The translations under genes were made by a program, and so were the position numbers. DNA of 64,000 nucleotides, from the NCBI RefSeq assembly GCF_001306115.1, contig NZ_LGCL01000025.1, positions 62,001-126,000 on the forward strand, read 5' to 3'. The notes under the pieces are model-generated. The model made no database searches. It was not told where the DNA came from and saw only the letters and a list, made by a program, of their open reading frames with translations. Each line of letters begins with the position of its first letter. Position 1 is the stretch's first letter. This DNA comes from Ornatilinea apprima (GTDB lineage Bacteria > Chloroflexota > Anaerolineae > Anaerolineales > Anaerolineaceae). Below, one piece after another: positions 1-9,237 of this stretch.

Positions 1-1059
1 GAAGAAGACGCCGGTAAAACCAAAAACGAGCATGGCCGGCGGCTGATCGACTTTAACCGCTGCGGTGTTCCCCTGGTGGAAATGGTCACCAAACCCGACC
101 TGCGCTCCGCCGATGAGGCCGCCCAATACCTTACCCGCCTGCGCCAATTGCTGCGCTGGCTGGGCGTCTCCGAAGCGGACATGGAAAAAGGCCACCTGCG
201 CTGTGACGCCAACGTGTCCATTCGCCCCAAATGCGCCACCCACCTCAACACGAAAACCGAAATCAAGAACGTCAACTCCATTGACGCGGTGCGCGAAGCC
301 ATCCTCAAAGAAGTGGAGCGCCAGATCCGCGAGGTGGAAGCCGGTGGCACCATCAAACCCTGGACCCTCGATTGGGACGACGCCAAAAAACGATTGACTG
401 TGATGCGCAGCAAAGAGACCGAAGCCGATTATCGCTACTTCCGCGAGCCCGACCTGCTGCCCATCTACCTGGACGAGGCCTGGAAGCAGCGCATTCTGGC
501 AAGCTTCCCTGAGCTGCCCCTCCAGCGCCGCCAGCGTTTTATCGCCGAATACCAACTGCCCGAATACGACGCCGAAGTGCTCACCAGCGAGCGCAGCCTG
601 TCAGAATATTTTGAAAGCGCCGTCAAAGCCTACGGCGGCGACCCCAAGAAGGTTTCCAATATCCTGATGAATGATGTGCTGCGCATGCTGAATGACCGCG
701 GCATCAGCGCCGAACAGACCCGTTTGCAGCCCGCTTTCCTGGCCGAAATCCTCAAACTGGTTGACGCGCGCACCATCAACCTGAATACCGGCAAAAAACT
801 GATCACCAAAGTCGAAGAGACCGGTAAATCTCCGGCGGACCTGGTCAAAGAAGAAGGGCTGGGGCAGGTCAGCGATGACAGCGAAATTCGCAAAGCCTGC
901 GCCGAGATTGTGGCTGCCAATCCGGGTGAAGTAGAATCGTATAAAGCCGGTAAAGAGACTCTTATCGGCTGGTTTGTCGGCCAGGTGATGCGCAGCATGC
1001 GCGGTAAAGCCAACCCGCAGCTTGCCCGCGCCATTATGGAAGAGCTGCTAAAATCCTGA
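1..1059 (+). CDS. gatB: Asp/Glu-tRNA(Asn/Gln) amidotransferase subunit B, 3' part
   Basis: The frame is open from base 1, so the N-terminal part lies outside the window; 352 residues are present. GatB acts with GatA and GatC to convert Glu-tRNA(Gln) or Asp-tRNA(Asn) to the amidated form using glutamine-derived ammonia. Visible family blocks are DFNRCGVPLVEMVTKPD near the window start, then KGHLRCDANVSIRP, followed by the helical domain and the C-terminal tRNA-binding tail domain (GKKLITKVEETGKSPADLV region), which ends normally. A strong intrinsic terminator follows at 1082. gatA and gatC are not in the window. Identification is secure; only the start is missing. Confidence 0.96.
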   Translation, partial: EEDAGKTKNEHGRRLIDFNRCGVPLVEMVTKPDLRSADEAAQYLTRLRQLLRWLGVSEADMEKGHLRCDANVSIRPKCATHLNTKTEIKNVNSIDAVREAILKEVERQIREVEAGGTIKPWTLDWDDAKKRLTVMRSKETEADYRYFREPDLLPIYLDEAWKQRILASFPELPLQRRQRFIAEYQLPEYDAEVLTSERSLSEYFESAVKAYGGDPKKVSNILMNDVLRMLNDRGISAEQTRLQPAFLAEILKLVDARTINLNTGKKLITKVEETGKSPADLVKEEGLGQVSDDSEIRKACAEIVAANPGEVESYKAGKETLIGWFVGQVMRSMRGKANPQLARAIMEELLKS

Positions 1060-1081
1060 CATCCCGCTTGACACAAGAATA

Positions 1082-1117
1082 AAGAGCTGCTGACGCGAAC
1101 GATCAGCAGCTCTTTTT
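1082..1117 (+). terminator. Intrinsic terminator after gatB
   Basis: A perfect 12-bp stem (AAGAGCTGCTGA at 1082-1093 with TCAGCAGCTCTT at 1103-1114) and a 9-nt loop run into a T tract, 22 bases after the gatB stop. It also separates gatB from the convergent gene at 1136. Confidence 0.85.
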
Positions 1118-1135
1118 CATTCTTTCGATTACGCT

Positions 1136-2074
1136 TTACTTAACCTGCAGGCACAAAAAAACTTCTTCCCGCTCCAATTCAAAACCAGCCGACTCAAAAA
1201 AGCATACAGCCTCCGGCGAGCTGGCCGTCAGGTCCACCTGGGCGCGGCGCAGACCGCGCTGCTTCAGGTACAACAGCGCCTGCCCCAGCATCGCGCTGCC
1301 AATCCCGCGCCCGCGTTCCCCATCCAGCACAAACACATGTTCAATCAACCCAACCCGTTCCGCGTTGCGTTTCAAATTGGGGTCATAACAAGCCATCACA
1401 CTGCCCACCAGCTGCTCACCCGCAAAAGCCGAGAAAGTCGTTCCCGCCATCCACATTTCCGAACGGCAGAAATTCTCCAGGTCGTCCATGCAGAACGTAC
1501 TCCCGGCAAACACCTGTTGGTAAGCCGCAAGATAGGTTTCCTTATCAGCTTGCGATGGCATGCGCCAGGCGCGCACCTCAATACCCGCGGGGGGCGCGTA
1601 ATCCACAACCCACACCCCCAGATCTCGGCACAGGGTATATTCACTTTCCATGTAAGCAAAACCGCGCGCAGATAAATAGTCAACCGCCGCGAGGTTGCCG
1701 GCGTCCAGCCGAGCCATCAGCACCGGCTGTGGGGTGCCGTCCGCTGGGCATAACTCACCCGCTCGGCTGCGCGCCCAATCCAGAAAGCCGTCCTTCAAGG
1801 CTTGCTCCTGATCCAAACCCTTACGGGCAGCCAGATCGAAACGCAGCACCTGCGCCCCGCCCCATTGAGCCGATAATGAATGTGGCAAGATCGACGCGTA
1901 CCCGGCCAGTTTCCCGGCTTGGTCAAACGCCACGCAGATGTTTCTGCCCTCCTCAAACCCCGGTGAAAGCAAAAAACCGACGTCCGCTAAACCCGCGTCA
2001 GCGCGTTGGTGCTGCAGCTCGGCGATCGCGGGCAGAAAATCCAGTTGAAAATGAGTATATTGAAAAGCTGTCAA
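1136..2074 (-). CDS. GNAT-family N-acetyltransferase (probably tandem GNAT)
   Basis: This 312-residue protein has a clear C-terminal GNAT fold. The acetyl-CoA loop is ERGRGIGSAML (Q/RxxGxG/A type), followed by the typical end of the fold (FFESAGFELEREE). Length is about twice a single GNAT domain, and the N-terminal half (LAGYASILPHS, then NLAAVDYLSARGFAYMESEYTL) looks like a second, degenerate GNAT domain. The start is TTG at 2074, chosen because AGAGGT lies 8 bases upstream; no ATG fits better. It is a single gene convergent with gatB. The acceptor (protein, small amine or antibiotic) cannot be told from sequence. Confidence 0.82.
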   Translation of the reverse strand: MTAFQYTHFQLDFLPAIAELQHQRADAGLADVGFLLSPGFEEGRNICVAFDQAGKLAGYASILPHSLSAQWGGAQVLRFDLAARKGLDQEQALKDGFLDWARSRAGELCPADGTPQPVLMARLDAGNLAAVDYLSARGFAYMESEYTLCRDLGVWVVDYAPPAGIEVRAWRMPSQADKETYLAAYQQVFAGSTFCMDDLENFCRSEMWMAGTTFSAFAGEQLVGSVMACYDPNLKRNAERVGLIEHVFVLDGERGRGIGSAMLGQALLYLKQRGLRRAQVDLTASSPEAVCFFESAGFELEREEVFLCLQVK

Positions 2075-2141
2075 TCGTCTTACCTCTAGTGTGAATGGTG
2101 CTTTCTTTTCAGATAAGCGGTAATGTTCTTTCTTTGATTAA

Positions 2142-2169
2142 AAAGCAACCCGGTGAACCAGTCACCGGG
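2142..2169 (-). terminator. Intrinsic terminator of the HIT gene
   Basis: Read leftward, CCCGGTGA/TCACCGGG (2149-2156 with 2162-2169) forms an 8-bp stem with a 5-nt loop followed by TTGCTTTTT. It lies 38 bases after the HIT stop codon. Confidence 0.75.
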
Positions 2170-2206
2170 CAGACAGACAGTTTTCACCTGGCCACTTTAC
2201 CAGCCC

Positions 2207-2707
2207 CTAATGGCCGCCAGCTTCGATAACCTCCCAGGCCTTTTTCATGCGCTGGTAGGTTTGCCACAAATCTTCGGGCAGCACACGGGTTAAAGCCACC
2301 GCACCCATGAAATTCACGTCTCCATTCCAGCGCGGCACCACATGAAAGTGAATATGGTCTGCCACGCCCGCACCGGCAGCCGCCCCAATGTTGACTCCCA
2401 TGTTTATCCCCTCTGGGCGGTACTCCATTTTCAACATGCTTTCCACTTTGGAAAGCAATTCCATCATTTCAGCGCGCGTTTCAGCATCCAGCTCATTCAA
2501 CGTGGCTTTATGGGCGTATGGCACAACCATCAAATGCCCGTTGTTATAAGGGTAGCGGTTGAGAATGATAAAGGAATGTTCAGCTCGTGTCAGAATCAAC
2601 ATTTCCTCATCGTTGTTCTGCTTTAAGGCTTCGCAAAACACGCATTGATGTGGGGTTTTATCACTCTTAATGTAATCCATCCGCCATGGAGACCATAGAT
2701 AGTCCAT
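2207..2707 (-). CDS. HIT-domain nucleotide hydrolase/phosphorylase
   Basis: The 166-residue protein carries the histidine-triad motif H118-I-H120-F-H122-VV, whose central histidine attacks the alpha phosphate of nucleotide substrates (Ap4A, AMP-NH2 and related compounds) in this superfamily. A Cys pair (CVFC, residues 22-25) plus His44 resembles the zinc site of the Ap4A phosphorylase-like branch. The N-terminal LWSPWRMDYI block is typical of bacterial and actinobacterial HIT proteins of this group. The ATG at 2707 is preceded by a GGGAGCAGG ribosome-binding region. The gene is divergent from rho. Exact substrate unknown. Confidence 0.9.
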   Translation of the reverse strand: MDYLWSPWRMDYIKSDKTPHQCVFCEALKQNNDEEMLILTRAEHSFIILNRYPYNNGHLMVVPYAHKATLNELDAETRAEMMELLSKVESMLKMEYRPEGINMGVNIGAAAGAGVADHIHFHVVPRWNGDVNFMGAVALTRVLPEDLWQTYQRMKKAWEVIEAGGH

Positions 2708-2863
2708 TCGCCTGCTCCCTCACCACAAAGTTGTGAGAAACTACCCGCGTTTTGCCCCCCCTTGCGGCGATTCTTCTCCCTATTTTAACCGAGAAAAAGG
2801 GTTTGTGAAAGAAGAAGATGATGTATAATCAAATCAGATAAAGACGAAAACTTTTAGGCTTGC

Positions 2864-2892
2864 TTGCGAGAAACGTTTTTGCATGCTATAAT
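2864..2892 (+). promoter_or_regulatory. Candidate rho promoter
   Basis: TTGCGA (2864-2869), a 17-bp spacer and a perfect TATAAT (2887-2892) lie 68 bases upstream of the GTG start of rho. A second TATAAT at 2824-2829 has no well-placed -35. The interval 2708-2960 holds no gene and serves both divergent neighbours. Confidence 0.65.
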
Positions 2893-2960
2893 TCGGCTAC
2901 CAAGTCAGTCTTTCTTGCTTGTGCTAATAGTAAGCCACCTGCAAATATCGACCAAAGCAG

Positions 2961-4349
2961 GTGTTAAGAATTCCGAAGACCACAAAAACAGATAAAGACC
3001 CAATACCTGAGCCTGAAACACATAGGCCGGGTAATTTTACCCCCCACGAAAATTTAAATATTCACGAGATCCAAAACATGGAAATATTAGAACTGGAAAA
3101 AGCCCCCCTGGAGGAGCTGCGCAATATCGCGTCTACGATGGACGTGCCCAACGCGCGACGATTAAAAAAAGAGATGTTGTTGGTGAAAATCCGCCAGGCA
3201 GAGGCGGCCCGCGAAGGCCTTGAAGTGCGCGGCGGCATTTTGGAAATTATGAACGAAGGCATCGGGTTCCTGCGCGCGAACTATCAGGTGAGCAACGAAG
3301 ATGTGTACGTCTCGCAAGCCCAACTTCGCCGCCACAGCCTGCGCAACGGCGACCTGGTCATTGGCCATGTCCGCCCACCGCGCGATACCGAGCGACACTA
3401 CGGCCTGGTCAAGGTGGAGACGATCAACGGGCAGAACCCCGAAGAGTCCCGCCGCCGGCCCACCTTTGAAAGCCTGACGCCCATTTTCCCGGAACAGCGC
3501 TACGACCTGGAAGTGGATCACGGCGCCCTTTCCAACCGGCTGATCAATCTCATTGCCCCCATTGGCCGCGGCCAGCGCGGTATGATCGTTTCCCCCCCAA
3601 AAGCCGGTAAAACGACCATCATGAAAGAGATCGCCAACGCGATTTCGACCAACTACCCCGACGTACACATGATCATCTCACTGATCGGCGAGCGCCCGGA
3701 AGAAGTAACCGACATGGACCGTTCGGTGGAAGCCGAAGTGGTTGCCTCCACTTTTGACGAGCCGGTCAACGCCCATGTTCGTTCGGCCGAAATGACCCTC
3801 GAACGCGCCAAGCGCCTGGTGGAAATTGGCCGCCATGTGGTCATTCTGATGGACTCGCTTACCCGTCTGGCGCGCGCCTATAACCTGGTGGTCAACCCCT
3901 CCGGTCGCACACTGTCCGGCGGTATGGACCCTTCGGCGCTTTACCCGCCCAAACGCTTCTTTGGCGCGGCGCGCAACATTGAAGAAGGCGGTTCCCTCAC
4001 CATCATCGCCACCGCTCTGGTAGATACCGGCTCACGCCTGGATGACGTCGTCTATGAAGAGTTCAAAGGCACCGGCAACATGGAAATGCACCTCTCCCGC
4101 CGCCTGCAGGAACGCCGCATTTTCCCCGCCATCGACATCGAAAAATCTTCCACCCGCCGCGAAGAGCTGCTGCTCGGCCCCGATGTGCTGCAGCGCGTCT
4201 GGCTCATGCGGCGCATGTACCTGCAGATGATCGCCACTCCCCCACAAGGGGCTGGTATGGATCAGGCAGTGGCCGCCGAGGCCATTCTGCAGCGATTGGC
4301 CAAAACCAAGACCAATATGGAATTCCTTGAGACTCTGGCCGATTCGTAG
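2961..4349 (+). CDS. rho: Transcription termination factor Rho
   Basis: Rho is the hexameric RNA-dependent ATPase that ends transcription. The 462-residue frame shows the N-terminal helical Rho_N region (LEELRNIASTMDVPNARRLK), the OSB RNA-binding fold (GGILEIMNEGIGFLRANY), Walker A PPKAGKTT (about residues 212-219), Walker B VVILMDSLTRLARAYN and the Q/R-loop block SGGMDPSALYPPKRFFGAARN, in order. GTG at 2961 gives the longest product, but an in-frame ATG at 3078 would begin exactly at the conserved Rho_N sequence (MEILELEK). The 39 residues in between are charged and Pro/Thr-rich, so the true start is uncertain. The M23 peptidase gene follows after 13 bases, probably in the same transcript. 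Confidence 0.97.
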   Translation: MLRIPKTTKTDKDPIPEPETHRPGNFTPHENLNIHEIQNMEILELEKAPLEELRNIASTMDVPNARRLKKEMLLVKIRQAEAAREGLEVRGGILEIMNEGIGFLRANYQVSNEDVYVSQAQLRRHSLRNGDLVIGHVRPPRDTERHYGLVKVETINGQNPEESRRRPTFESLTPIFPEQRYDLEVDHGALSNRLINLIAPIGRGQRGMIVSPPKAGKTTIMKEIANAISTNYPDVHMIISLIGERPEEVTDMDRSVEAEVVASTFDEPVNAHVRSAEMTLERAKRLVEIGRHVVILMDSLTRLARAYNLVVNPSGRTLSGGMDPSALYPPKRFFGAARNIEEGGSLTIIATALVDTGSRLDDVVYEEFKGTGNMEMHLSRRLQERRIFPAIDIEKSSTRREELLLGPDVLQRVWLMRRMYLQMIATPPQGAGMDQAVAAEAILQRLAKTKTNMEFLETLADS

Positions 4350-4362
4350 TATATTGGGGATT

Positions 4363-5469
4363 ATGAAAATAGCTACCCAAATGAATAAGACCTCCAGCGC
4401 GCCCAAACAAGGGTTTTCGAGCTGGATCATCCCCCTCTCCTGGGGCATTACTGTCTTATTGGTCGCGTTCATGCTCTTCCTGCTGCTGCAGCGGCTGCCT
4501 TCAGCGCTCATTTCTGCCAGCGCCGCTCCAGACATTCCGCAGGACATCGAAGAAGTCTTACCAGAAGACACCAGCGCGCAAGCCTCCCTGCCAGAGTTCA
4601 TTCCCCTGGCAGGAGAGAAGGCTATCACGCGCAGTGCCTCCACCAACACGGTGATTCCCAGCTCTTTCCGCAACACACCCGATACCTACACGGTCAGTTC
4701 GGGTGATTCTGTGTTTGGCATTGCCACATCCTATAAACTCAAGCCCGAAACTGTGTTATGGGCCAACTATGACCTGCTCAACGACAACCCTAACATGCTG
4801 TCGATTGACCAGGTTTTAACCATCCCGCCTACCGATGGCATCTATTACAAGTGGAAAGAAGGCGACACCCTTGAAAAAGTGGCTGAAACCTACAAAGCCA
4901 GCGTGCGGGATATTTTGTCCTACCCCGGCAACGGACTGGACCTGACCGCCGAAGAACACACCATCGAACCCGGCACCTATGTAATGATCCCAGGCGGCTG
5001 GCGTGAGAATCAGCAGTGGCTGGTGCCCACCGTTTGGAAGTCAGGCGCGGGCGCGAGCAAATCCATCCCCGGCGCATGCGACGTGAGCGGCGGACTGGTA
5101 GGCTCAGGATATTTCATCTGGCCGGCCGACAACCACTACCTTTCTGGCAACGACTTCTGGTCTGGCCATCTCGGCCTGGATATTGCCGCGGGAACCGGCG
5201 CGCCCATTTACGCCTCCGACAGTGGCGTGGTGGTTTACGCGGCCCCCATTGGCGGCGGTTACGGCAACATGGTGATGATCGACCACGGCAACGGTTTCCA
5301 CACCCTGTACGCCCACCTCGATAGCATCGCGGTTAGTTGCGGGCAGAATGTGGTGGCAGGCAACATCATTGGCTACGCGGGCAGCACCGGCAATTCCACC
5401 GGGCCTCACCTGCACTTTGAGATCCGCCAGATGGGCGCGTTCATCAACCCCTGGCACGTTCTGCCGTAA
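4363..5469 (+). CDS. LysM/M23 peptidoglycan endopeptidase, membrane-anchored
   Basis: The 368-residue protein has a single N-terminal membrane segment (WIIPLSWGITVLLVAFMLFL), an acidic linker, two LysM-type repeats (TYTVSSGDSVFGIATSYKL and YKWKEGDTLEKVAETYKAS) and a C-terminal M23/LytM domain. The zinc and catalytic signatures are visible: HLGLDIA (HxxxD), LYAHLD and HLHFEI (HxH). Family enzymes cut peptidoglycan cross-bridges outside the membrane. The ATG at 4363 was chosen because GGGGA sits just upstream and the membrane segment begins soon after; spacing to it is short. A paralogue with the same layout lies at 37800-38873. It is probably co-transcribed with rho. Confidence 0.9.
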   Translation: MKIATQMNKTSSAPKQGFSSWIIPLSWGITVLLVAFMLFLLLQRLPSALISASAAPDIPQDIEEVLPEDTSAQASLPEFIPLAGEKAITRSASTNTVIPSSFRNTPDTYTVSSGDSVFGIATSYKLKPETVLWANYDLLNDNPNMLSIDQVLTIPPTDGIYYKWKEGDTLEKVAETYKASVRDILSYPGNGLDLTAEEHTIEPGTYVMIPGGWRENQQWLVPTVWKSGAGASKSIPGACDVSGGLVGSGYFIWPADNHYLSGNDFWSGHLGLDIAAGTGAPIYASDSGVVVYAAPIGGGYGNMVMIDHGNGFHTLYAHLDSIAVSCGQNVVAGNIIGYAGSTGNSTGPHLHFEIRQMGAFINPWHVLP

Positions 5470-5490
5470 ACAACCACTTCTCATAACCAA

Positions 5491-5518
5491 CAGGGCTGGC
5501 AGCAGCCCTGTTTTTTTA
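5491..5518 (+). terminator. Intrinsic terminator after rho/M23
   Basis: CAGGGCT (5491-5497) pairs with AGCCCTG (5504-5510), followed by seven T and an A/T tail, 21 bases after the peptidase stop. Confidence 0.85.
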
Positions 5519-5571
5519 TTTCAAGGCAGCATGTTACACTATAGAAAAAGACCAAATGCAGGAGGATCCTT

Positions 5572-6555
5572 ATGCAATACCGCACCTTTGGACGGACTGG
5601 TTGGCAGGTTTCAACCATCAGCTTTGGGGCTTGGGCCATCGGTGGAGACTGGGGCTCGGTCAGCGATGAAGAGTCTCTGGCCACCCTTCACAGCGCCCTT
5701 GATCAGGGAATCAACCTCTTTGACACCGCCGATGTCTACGGCGATGGCCGCAGCGAGCGATTAATGGCGCGCCTGCGCAAAGAGCGCTCCGAGCCGTTTC
5801 ACATCATCACCAAAGCCGGCCGCCGCCTCAACCCGCATGTCGCAAGCGGTTACAACCGCCAGAACCTGACCGCCTTTGTGGAGCGCAGCCTGAAGAACTT
5901 GAATACAGACTGCCTGGAGCTGGTTCAGCTGCACTGCCCGCCCACCGAAGTGTATTACACCCCCGAAGTTTTTGAGGTGCTTGACGACCTGGTGCGCCAG
6001 GGGAAAATTCAATACTACGGCGTGAGTGTGGAAAAAGTGGAAGAGGCGCTCAAAGCCATTGAATACCCCCAGGTGCAGAGCGTGCAGATCATCTATAACA
6101 TATTCCGTCAGCGCCCCGCTGAATTATTCTTCCGCGAAGCGCAGCGCCGCCAGGTGGCCATTCTGGCGCGCGTGCCGCTGGCCTCTGGCCTGTTGACCGG
6201 CAAATTCACGCCCCAGTCCAGCTTCGAAAGCAGTGACCACCGCAATTACAACCGCCATGGAGAATCCTTTGACCGCGGCGAGACCTTCTCTGGCGTGGAT
6301 TATGAGACCGGGCTGGCCGCCGTGGAAGCGCTGCGTCCGCTGGTGCCACAGGGCGCCAGCATGGCTCAATTCGCGCTGCGTTGGATTTTGATGGATCAAG
6401 CCGTAACCTGCGCGATTCCCGGCGCGAAGCGCCCCTCCCAGGTGGAGCAAAACGCCGCCGCCGCGGACCTGCCCGAACTGCCCGCCGAAACCATGCAAAC
6501 CATCCGCGCCATATACGACCAATATATCCGCGCCCAGGTGCACCACCGCTGGTAA
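5572..6555 (+). CDS. Aldo/keto reductase
   Basis: This 327-residue AKR is a TIM-barrel NAD(P)H oxidoreductase. It shows FGAWAIGG at the barrel start, the catalytic set D51, Y56 (DTADVYGDGRSE), K81 (IITKAG) and the histidine of LVQLHCPP, and the cofactor-binding end region (CAIPGAKRPSQVEQN). The layout is closest to the YghZ/PdxI-like group of bacterial AKRs. AGGAGG at 5560-5565 fixes the ATG at 5572. It sits alone between a terminator and the convergent priA operon. Substrate is not predictable. Confidence 0.9.
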   Translation: MQYRTFGRTGWQVSTISFGAWAIGGDWGSVSDEESLATLHSALDQGINLFDTADVYGDGRSERLMARLRKERSEPFHIITKAGRRLNPHVASGYNRQNLTAFVERSLKNLNTDCLELVQLHCPPTEVYYTPEVFEVLDDLVRQGKIQYYGVSVEKVEEALKAIEYPQVQSVQIIYNIFRQRPAELFFREAQRRQVAILARVPLASGLLTGKFTPQSSFESSDHRNYNRHGESFDRGETFSGVDYETGLAAVEALRPLVPQGASMAQFALRWILMDQAVTCAIPGAKRPSQVEQNAAAADLPELPAETMQTIRAIYDQYIRAQVHHRW

Positions 6556-6711
6556 AGCAGCTGGTAGGGTGGGTGAAGGGGCAAAAGGATATTGGCATTT
6601 CCACAAGTCCGCAGCCCCGAAACCCACCGAACACAAACATCCCTCCCTGAAATGCGCTTTTCAGCATTTTGGGGAGGGCTTGGGGTGGGGCAAACCGCTC
6701 ATCTGAAAAAC

Positions 6712-9237
6712 CTAAAGGGTATTGGGCGGGTCCACTTCCACAACCCAATCCCCCAGCGACCTTCCGCGCAGCAGACCGGCCGGGTCGGGGCCGCGTACAA
6801 TAATCTGCCAGCGGTAATAACCGTTCAGGCGGTTGAAGTAACAAGGAACCGGTCCGATCAGATCGGTTTGCTTATAGTTCCCCGCGGCGATCCACCCGCG
6901 CAGTTGGCGCGCCATCTCTTGCGCGGATTCTTCGGCTGCCGCCGCCTTGAGATCGCGGTACAGCAGGCGCACAAAGCGCGTAAATGGCGGCTGGCGCAGG
7001 CGCCGCCGCTGGGCCAGCTCCTCAGCATAAAACGCCTGATAATCGTGCCTGGCCGCGGTGAGAATGGCATAGTGCTTGGGCTGAAAGGTTTGTAGAACCA
7101 CCCTGCCGCCCAGCGGGCTGCGTCCGGCCCGCCCGGCCACCTGGGTGAGTAGTTGAAAGGTGCGCTCGGCGGCGCGGTAATCGGGGAAATTCAGTCCCAC
7201 ATCGGCCAAAATCACCCCCACCAGGGTAACCAGGGGCAAGTCCAGCCCTTTGGTCAGCATTTGCGTGCCAATTAAAATATCGGCCTGGTGATTGGCAAAC
7301 AAATTCAGTAACAGGTCGTGCGCGTTCTTGCCCGCCGTGGTTTCAGCGTCATAACGCAGCACCTGGGCATGAGGGAAGCGCTCCTTCAGCAGCTGCTCTA
7401 CCTTCTCGGTGCCCATCCCATACTGGCGGATATGCTCGCTGGCACACATCGGGCATTTGTTGGGCATTTTGCGCCGGTAGCCGCAGGTGTGGCAGATCAG
7501 CATATCTTCGCCGCGGTGATACGTGAGCGGCAGATCGCAGCGCGGGCAGCGCAGAACCGCCCCGCAGTCGCGGCAGAACACATAGCTCGCCGAGCCGCGC
7601 CGGTTCAAAAACAGAATCGCCTGCTGTTTCGCCGCCAGGGTTTCTTCCAGCGCGCTGGTCAGCTCGCGGGAGAAGATGGAGCGGTTGCCCATTTTCAATT
7701 CCAGGCGCATATCCACAATCTTCACCGGCGGCAGCGGCAGGCTGGCCGTGGCTTCCGAGCCGTCCATAACTGGCTCTTGCAGCCCAAACTGGTTCATTTG
7801 CGCCCGCACCGCCTCGCGGTGGGCCAGAATCCGGTCGGGCAGATGCAAAACCTTCCACTTGGCCAGTTGAAACCCATACATCAGGCTCACGTCGGGGGTA
7901 GCCGTGCCCAGCATCACCACCGCGCCCGCCTCACGCGCCATGGCCACCGCGGCGGCCACCGCGTTATAATGCGGCGCGCTTTCCGCCTGGTAATACGACT
8001 CATCGTGGCACTCATCCACCACAATCAGGCCCACATTCGGCAGCGGAGAAAACAGCGCGCTGCGCGGGCCCACAATCACCTGCAGCAACCCTGCGCGCGC
8101 CCGCCGCCAGGTGTCATACCGCTCGCCCTGCGACAGCCGCGAGTGGATCAACCCCACTTTCCCCGGGAAGCGTGCCTGAAAGCGGCGAACGGTTTGCGGG
8201 GTAAGAGAAATCTCTGGCACCAGCACAATCGCCTGGCGGCCCTGCCGCAGCGTCTCTTCCACCGCCAGCAAATACATCTCTGTCTTGCCCGAGCCGGTTA
8301 CCCCGTGCAGCAGAAACGGTGGGCTGGCTTTGCCCTGTGCCGACGTGTGAACCGCCCGGTGAATTTCTTCCCACACTTTTTGCTGGGCCAGAGTCAGCGG
8401 TGGAGCCTCAGCAGGGGCCCAGGTCAGGTTGCGCAGCGGGTCGCGAATGACTTCGCTTTCCCCCAGGCGCACCAGGCCGCGCTCCGCCAGATACTTCAGA
8501 TCGGCCAGAGAAGATCCGCTGGCGGCATACACCCAGGTTACATCCACCACACCGGGTTCATCGGCCAGCGTCCTCAGCGCTCGCTGGCGGCGCTCAAACG
8601 CCTGGCTGCCCGCGCGCCCCAAGAGGGCGTCTTGCTGGCCCACCTGGTCTGCTGGGATGGCTAGTTGAACATTGCGCGCCATTTTCGGCTGCACCTGCGG
8701 CGGAAGCAGCACCGGGCGGGTCATCAGCACTCCCATCCGCACCAGAGCCTGCACGGCCGGCTTCCAGTTGCGCCGCGGAAAAGCCGCTTCCAGTTGGCGG
8801 CCGCGCAAATCACCGCGTTCTTGCAGCAGCGCAATCGTCCGTTTTTGCACGTCGTTTAACCTCGCCGGGTCAGAAAGCTGCGCGTCATTGAGGTGGTACA
8901 GCATGTCCGCTTGCTGGCTCAACCCCGGCGGCACCATTAGATCAATGCAGGTTGAGAGCGGCGACAGCGTCCGCTCGGCCAGCCATTGGGCAAAGCGCAG
9001 TTGAATCGGTGTAAGAACCGGCTCAAAATCGATCAACGCGTTGACCGGGCGGGTATCGGCCACCTGGGGTTGGTCTACCTGGCGCAGCACCACACCCTGC
9101 ACCTGACGGCTGCCAAAAGGAACCACCACCAGGCAGCCGGGGACAATCTCTCCGCCCAGATCTTCGGGGACGTGGTAATCAAACACCCCCGACACCTGGG
9201 GAATATTCACGGCGACCTGGACGTAAGTTGGATTCAT
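6712..9237 (-). CDS. priA: Primosomal replication restart helicase PriA
   Basis: PriA recognises stalled forks and reloads the replisome. The 841-residue product has the N-terminal 3'-DNA-binding domain, Walker A GVTGSGKTEMY (about residue 310), the DEAH-like box DECHD (about 406), a zinc-binding insert with paired cysteines (CRDCG, CPRC, CHTC, CPMC) and the C-terminal helicase motif QVAGRAGR. A frame start at 9252 exists, but the ATG at 9237 overlaps the corC stop as ATGA and begins with the conserved MNPTYVQVAVN, so it is preferred. It is the last gene of the amrB-corC-priA operon and convergent with the AKR gene. No clear terminator is seen in 6556-6711. Confidence 0.96.
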   Translation of the reverse strand: MNPTYVQVAVNIPQVSGVFDYHVPEDLGGEIVPGCLVVVPFGSRQVQGVVLRQVDQPQVADTRPVNALIDFEPVLTPIQLRFAQWLAERTLSPLSTCIDLMVPPGLSQQADMLYHLNDAQLSDPARLNDVQKRTIALLQERGDLRGRQLEAAFPRRNWKPAVQALVRMGVLMTRPVLLPPQVQPKMARNVQLAIPADQVGQQDALLGRAGSQAFERRQRALRTLADEPGVVDVTWVYAASGSSLADLKYLAERGLVRLGESEVIRDPLRNLTWAPAEAPPLTLAQQKVWEEIHRAVHTSAQGKASPPFLLHGVTGSGKTEMYLLAVEETLRQGRQAIVLVPEISLTPQTVRRFQARFPGKVGLIHSRLSQGERYDTWRRARAGLLQVIVGPRSALFSPLPNVGLIVVDECHDESYYQAESAPHYNAVAAAVAMAREAGAVVMLGTATPDVSLMYGFQLAKWKVLHLPDRILAHREAVRAQMNQFGLQEPVMDGSEATASLPLPPVKIVDMRLELKMGNRSIFSRELTSALEETLAAKQQAILFLNRRGSASYVFCRDCGAVLRCPRCDLPLTYHRGEDMLICHTCGYRRKMPNKCPMCASEHIRQYGMGTEKVEQLLKERFPHAQVLRYDAETTAGKNAHDLLLNLFANHQADILIGTQMLTKGLDLPLVTLVGVILADVGLNFPDYRAAERTFQLLTQVAGRAGRSPLGGRVVLQTFQPKHYAILTAARHDYQAFYAEELAQRRRLRQPPFTRFVRLLYRDLKAAAAEESAQEMARQLRGWIAAGNYKQTDLIGPVPCYFNRLNGYYRWQIIVRGPDPAGLLRGRSLGDWVVEVDPPNTL

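Noticed and set aside
7318..8664. 448-codon open frame antisense to priA
   Set aside because: It lies wholly opposite the conserved PriA gene, is rich in His/Gln/Arg as expected of a high-GC antisense frame, and has no family resemblance.
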